A stretch of DNA of 7,194 bases, taken from the NCBI GenBank assembly GCA_035573655.1, contig DATMAC010000331.1, positions 1-7,194 of the forward strand, in the 5' to 3' direction. The first letter of the stretch is position 1, and each line of letters begins with the position of its first letter. Both the position numbers and the translations under genes were made by a program. The stretch is from Thermoflexus sp035573655 (GTDB taxonomy: Bacteria; Chloroflexota; Anaerolineae; Thermoflexales; Thermoflexaceae). Positions 4,124 to 7,194 of the stretch are shown in pieces. The notes under the pieces were generated by a model. The model saw only the letters and a program-made list of their open reading frames with translations, was not told the DNA's origin and did no database searches.

Positions 4124-5671
4124 TCACCGCCACGCCATCGCCGCGATGTCTCCTTGGGCGGTCAGCCGCTCAACCCGTCCGGACGGGATGGCGATCCAGT
4201 AGAGGTCGCCCTGGTAGCGCACCACCACCCCCTGCCCATCGGGCGTCCAGAGGAGGTCGGGCTGCCCGCCGAACCCGACTTCCCCTTCCGGCGGGAACAG
4301 CCGCCGCCGGTCGCTCCCATCGTGATCTGCCCAATAGAGGTCATAGCGCGAGGCATCTCCGGCCTCCGGCTGGCGGGCCTGACCGAAGAACAACCCCTGG
4401 GGGGTCCATAGGATCCCCGCCCACAGCCCAACATCCTCGATGAGCGGGCGAGCCCACCCCTCATCCACGGCCAGGATCCAGAGGTCGAAACGGGTGGACT
4501 GCTCCGGCGGCTCTCCGGAACGCGGCGGGCCATGAACCAACGCGGCGAGATACCGGCCATCGGGCGACCAGGCCAAGGCGGGCGTCCACGCCCATGCACT
4601 CCGGGTCTCATAGATCGGGAACGTGATCAATAAAGTTGTCCGCAAGGTCTCTAAATCCAGCACCCCCACCCCATCGGTTCGACCGAAGGCCATGCGGCGG
4701 CCATCCGGGGCCCACGCCCAGGTCATCCCCCACCAGCCATAGGGGCCGCCAGCGGTCGGCGTGAGCACCCGGCGCGCTTCGATCCGCCCCCCAACCCATC
4801 GACCGATCCACAGGTCGTTATGCGCCCGCCAGCCCGGCGGCCCCGGGCTGGGCTCCCCCGTGGTGAACGCCATCCGATCCCCTTGTGGGGACCATCCCAG
4901 CCAGAGCACGTTCTCCAGGCCGAGCGGCAGAGGGCGTGGAGGATCAACCTGGAGGTCTATCCCCCATACGGTGTTCAAAGCTGTTCGAGTAGAAGTGACA
5001 GGAGCGCGGGAGAACACCAACATGCTTCCGGCCGGGGAAAGCGCGAAAACCCGACCATCCAGATCCCCCAAGTGAGTGAGCCGCACGATTCGAGAGGTCT
5101 CCCCGACCATCCGCCAGACGTCCCGACGGGCCAGGAAGACCAACGTACCGGAGATCGGCCTCGAAGCAACCTCGCCGAGCAGGCTGACGGCGATGATCTC
5201 CGGCACCGGATCCCGGATACGCTCCCGATGGATTTCTTGGCGCTCGATGGGTTGACCGTCCGCCCAGGTGATCCGGAAGGTCACGTGTTCCACCCCGGGC
5301 TCGCCGCGGCGGATCAAGCGGGTTTCCCCCGGGGCCAATCGTGCGTCTTTCAGGATCTGGCGGGGAAAGGGGATCTGGACCTCCTGGACCTCCAGCGTCT
5401 GGGTGATGCGGGTCACCGTGATAACCATCCCCGGAGTGATCCGTGCGGTCTCCGGCGGGGAGATCCGATCCAGATCCCCTAGGGGGATTCCCGCCTGCGC
5501 CAGCGCCTCCCCCACCGTGGCAGCACGGGTGTATACGGTGCGGCGCTGCCCATCCCCCACGATGATCACGGGCACCGGGCGGGCGAGGCAGGCGAGGAGA
5601 AAAAGGACCATAACCAAGGTCCAGGATCCTCGCCAGAAGCCGGTCTTTGAGATCAGCAGGCGTCCCATCAT
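4124..5671 (-). CDS. Exported DUF348-G5-TolB-like propeller protein
   Basis: Not matched to a named gene. The protein has 515 residues. An N-terminal hydrophobic segment (15-29) follows basic residues; it contains LLAC (25-28), which could be a lipobox, or the segment may be a plain membrane anchor. Residues 33-75 look like a DUF348 (ubiquitin-like) domain, VIIVGDGQRRTVYTRAATVG and onward. Residues 91-163 look like a G5 domain. The rest forms about six propeller blades of the TolB/PD40 kind, marked by SPAG, SPQG, APDG, SPDG, TPQG and TPDG at about 212, 261, 321, 369, 423 and 476. In YabE and RpfB the DUF348-G5 pair precedes a wall hydrolase; here a propeller takes that place. It therefore probably sits outside the membrane and binds wall polymer or protein. 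ATG 5671 has no clear ribosome-binding site; ATG 5668 is equally possible. Confidence 0.85.
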   Translation of the reverse strand: MMGRLLISKTGFWRGSWTLVMVLFLLACLARPVPVIIVGDGQRRTVYTRAATVGEALAQAGIPLGDLDRISPPETARITPGMVITVTRITQTLEVQEVQIPFPRQILKDARLAPGETRLIRRGEPGVEHVTFRITWADGQPIERQEIHRERIRDPVPEIIAVSLLGEVASRPISGTLVFLARRDVWRMVGETSRIVRLTHLGDLDGRVFALSPAGSMLVFSRAPVTSTRTALNTVWGIDLQVDPPRPLPLGLENVLWLGWSPQGDRMAFTTGEPSPGPPGWRAHNDLWIGRWVGGRIEARRVLTPTAGGPYGWWGMTWAWAPDGRRMAFGRTDGVGVLDLETLRTTLLITFPIYETRSAWAWTPALAWSPDGRYLAALVHGPPRSGEPPEQSTRFDLWILAVDEGWARPLIEDVGLWAGILWTPQGLFFGQARQPEAGDASRYDLYWADHDGSDRRRLFPPEGEVGFGGQPDLLWTPDGQGVVVRYQGDLYWIAIPSGRVERLTAQGDIAAMAWR

Positions 5672-5728
5672 CTGATCATCATTTCACAAACCAAGATGCG
5701 TTGATAAGAAGGCCACGCGGATAAACAG
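5672..5728. other. Short leader before the G5/propeller gene
   Basis: The bases between the minus-strand start codon and the repeat element hold no clear purine-rich ribosome-binding site (minus-strand text GAAATGATGATCAG just before the ATG). No hairpin was seen. Confidence 0.35.
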
Positions 5729-5757
5729 TAGGTAACTATTCGGATGTTCTCATGCAA
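5729..5757 (-). promoter_or_regulatory. Candidate promoter in element copy 2
   Basis: On the minus strand TTGCAT (5757-5752), 17 bp, then TACCTA (5734-5729) mirror the pair found at the right end of copy 1. The -10 is poor. An alternative TACTGT (5730-5725) has 21 bp spacing. The case rests mainly on conservation of position in both copies relative to the downstream start codon, here about 60 bp away. Confidence 0.3.
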
Positions 5758-5950
5758 CGCCAATATGGATTTAAGCAGTTCCCTCCTGGAGGCTTTGGAG
5801 CCGAGCCGCGCGCCTTCGGCGCGGCCCTAAAAAATATTTTTCATCCTCCTTCCCCACGGCCCAAAGGGCCGTGGGGAAGGAAAAGGAAATAGAGCCCTTC
5901 CGCCTCCTGACGAGAGCTCCGAACGGAATAGAACCCAGCTGAACAATTAC
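5732..5950 (-). mobile_element. MITE-like intergenic element, copy 2
   Basis: A 219-bp element read on the minus strand. Its left end GTAATTGTTCAGCTGGGTTC (5950-5931) and the reverse complement of its right end, GTAACTATTCGGATGTTCTC (plus strand 5732-5751), form imperfect terminal inverted repeats alignable with those of copy 1. The blocks at 5935-5896 and 5783-5746 match copy 1 closely, including exact ATTCCGTTCGGAGC and CCATATTGGCGTTGC. The core is about 37 bp longer than in copy 1 and contains an extra hairpin tipped with CCTTCGG (5810-5822). No transposase and no credible open frame are present. Confidence 0.7.
5848..5880. repeat. 15-bp perfect hairpin in element copy 2
   Basis: CCTTCCCCACGGCCC (5848-5862) pairs perfectly with GGGCCGTGGGGAAGG (5866-5880) around an AAA loop. 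It corresponds in position to the weaker CCCCACG/CGTGGGG stem of copy 1 (1761-1767 with 1779-1785). A second stem GCGCC-TTC-GGCGC lies at 5810-5822. Confidence 0.85.
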
Positions 5951-6055
5951 AATAGCAGTAATGGAAGCACTCCCTTGAATGAGCATTCCTATGTTAATGC
6001 AGAGAAGGGGGAAAGATAAAGGCCCGTGCGGTGAGGAAGAGAAATTTCCTATACA
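5951..6055. other. Spacer with no recognisable gene
   Basis: This more AT-rich stretch lies between element copy 2 and the hairpin after the CARDB-like gene. No coding region or promoter is convincing. A minus-strand open frame across 5771-6112 overlaps the element and is rejected. Confidence 0.4.
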
Positions 6056-6087
6056 ACAGTGTGGGCTGCTTACGCAGTCCACACTGT
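6056..6087. terminator. 14-bp hairpin after the CARDB-like gene
   Basis: ACAGTGTGGGCTGC (6056-6069) pairs with GCAGTCCACACTGT (6074-6087), with one G-T wobble and the loop TTAC. On the minus strand it lies 24 bases after the stop at 6112-6114. The sequence after it (TGTATAGG) lacks a T-run, so a role as terminator or 3' stabiliser is likely from position only. Confidence 0.45.
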
Positions 6088-6111
6088 ACAGAAATGCTGC
6101 CAGCAAGATCA

Positions 6112-7194
6112 CTACGGATTGGAAGAGCTCCCGCGCAGCACAAGGGGAAGATAAATCGTGGGTGGACAGATTCTCGCAATATTATTCTCCTCGTTCGATT
6201 CCCACACCCGTCCAGTGGTTGTCTCCATGTAAGGATCCACATCCACATACAGGAAGAAACAGTCCCCTATTGGAAGTGGAGCGTTCGCCGAAACAACGAG
6301 CTCATGACCCGAACTGAGGGGAGGAAGCCAGACACCTGATGGCCCCACCGTCCATGTGAGGAAGCCACGCCCATCGAGAGGTCCGGATGGAGGATCCCAG
6401 GGCGGGCGCTGGTATAACGCGGCTAAGAACCCACCGACTCGATTGGGGACCCCCCCGGCGCCGTTGTTTCGAATTGTGGCGCTGATCTCCACTTGAGCAT
6501 ACCCAGTCACGTGAAAAGTGGGCGTCAGCCAGATCAAATCGGGGCGGGGATTATTTGGATCCTCCCGGCGATCTCCAATTCGAAGGGTGTAGGTGATCCA
6601 GGCGCGCTCGCCCGGGGGAGGGTGCATGGCCCGCATCGGCCAGTATGCGCCATCAGAGGTATAAACCGGAAACGGATTTGAGAGTTGCGGGTTCGCGGTG
6701 CTCACCCGAGCATAGGTAATGGTATATACATCCACCGGGACCTGTACGTAGGCCCCCGTCGCATACTGGAACCCCGGTCCGCCGATCACCCCAAATTCCA
6801 GAAGATATTCCGGTGGATCATAGGTCACATAGGCGGTGGTCGCCCATGAAGCGAAAAGCGTATGGGTGGGCTGAACGCCGTAGAACACCACCCCGGTCGT
6901 TTCAATCGTCCAAGTGATCACCCCATCCATTGGTTCCGCCCAGGCCTGAACACGGGTGATCAGGTCTGGGTAGGTCAATCCCGCGAACCCTAACCGCAGA
7001 CTGCTCAGCGTGGAGTTCTGGAGGAGGTTCTCACGGGTGATCCATAGCTCCCGAGAGCCTGGATCAGAGATCCCAATGGTCAGGGTTTGCCAGCGAGTGT
7101 TGGAGAGCACCTCGAAGGAATGAACATGATCGGCGGAAGAACGCACCGGACGTGGGGTTGCCCATTCAGGCGGGGGAGGTGTCTGGGCGCCGGC
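6112..7194 (-). CDS. Secreted CARDB-like protein, N-terminus missing
   Basis: The frame is open to the right edge, so this is the C-terminal 360 residues of a gene that starts outside the window; the GTG at 7146 is only an internal valine codon. The first visible residues AGAQTPPPPEWATP resemble the end of a signal peptide followed by a mature proline-rich start, so little may be missing. Counting from that valine, residues 10-190 are beta-rich (many Thr, Tyr, Val) with no family recognised. Residues 202-328 look like a CARDB-type adhesion domain, PDLIWLTPTF to VDVDPYMETTTGRVWESNEENNIA. The two cysteines C296 and C327 could form a disulfide. The end is IYLPLVLRG plus five residues, a C-terminal motif I recall from many secreted Chloroflexota proteins. 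No catalytic residues are recognisable. Probably an exported surface or binding protein. Confidence 0.75.
   Translation of the reverse strand, partial: AGAQTPPPPEWATPRPVRSSADHVHSFEVLSNTRWQTLTIGISDPGSRELWITRENLLQNSTLSSLRLGFAGLTYPDLITRVQAWAEPMDGVITWTIETTGVVFYGVQPTHTLFASWATTAYVTYDPPEYLLEFGVIGGPGFQYATGAYVQVPVDVYTITYARVSTANPQLSNPFPVYTSDGAYWPMRAMHPPPGERAWITYTLRIGDRREDPNNPRPDLIWLTPTFHVTGYAQVEISATIRNNGAGGVPNRVGGFLAALYQRPPWDPPSGPLDGRGFLTWTVGPSGVWLPPLSSGHELVVSANAPLPIGDCFFLYVDVDPYMETTTGRVWESNEENNIARICPPTIYLPLVLRGSSSNP

Noticed and set aside
5771..6112. Minus-strand open frame of 113 residues, hydrophobic at its N-terminus
   Set aside because: It runs through the repeat element copy 2 and the hairpin at 6056-6087, has no ribosome-binding site and no family resemblance.
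6112..6180. LPXTG-type sortase signal at the end of the CARDB-like protein
   Set aside because: YLPLVLRG lacks the required T-G and is not followed by a membrane helix and basic tail.

Overview
The window looks like a GC-rich chromosomal segment of a Chloroflexota bacterium, probably a thermophile of the Thermoflexus/Anaerolineae kind. The grounds are the gene styles, a secreted protein with a CARDB-like domain that ends in IYLPLVLRG, and short GC-rich palindromic repeats of the GTAGGGGCAGGCC type between genes. The taxonomic placement is inference. No plasmid, phage, CRISPR or transposase gene is visible.

Left part (1-861): a perfect palindrome at the window edge, then tRNA-Gly(CCC) with a strong promoter and an intrinsic terminator. 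About 460 bp without a gene follow. That stretch holds several hairpins and a candidate promoter with a long structured leader in front of rnc. Middle, plus strand (862-3966): rnc (RNase III), prfA (release factor 1), a strong hairpin terminator, then a plsC-type acyltransferase that probably has its own promoter. Right part, minus strand (4124-7194): an exported DUF348-G5-TolB-like propeller protein converges on plsC across two tandem copies of a 52-53 bp palindromic repeat. Upstream of it is the 3' part of a large secreted CARDB-like protein that runs off the right edge.

The main discovery candidate is a repeated intergenic element that encodes no protein. One copy lies between rnc and prfA (1689-1870, plus orientation). 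A second lies upstream of the G5/propeller gene (5732-5950, minus orientation). They share imperfect terminal inverted repeats of about 20 bp, two well conserved subterminal blocks (35/40 and 34/38 identical by hand count) and a variable hairpin core. In both, the same end faces the start codon of the downstream gene, and that end contains a promoter-like TTGCrT-N17-TAC pair. A much more diverged relative may lie upstream of rnc (about 641-825). This fits a MITE-like family that carries regulatory sequence, or a family of structured leaders.

The genes form no single pathway: translation (tRNA, prfA), RNA processing (rnc), phospholipid synthesis (plsC) and two cell-envelope/exported proteins. 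Each looks separately transcribed, with structured spacers between them.
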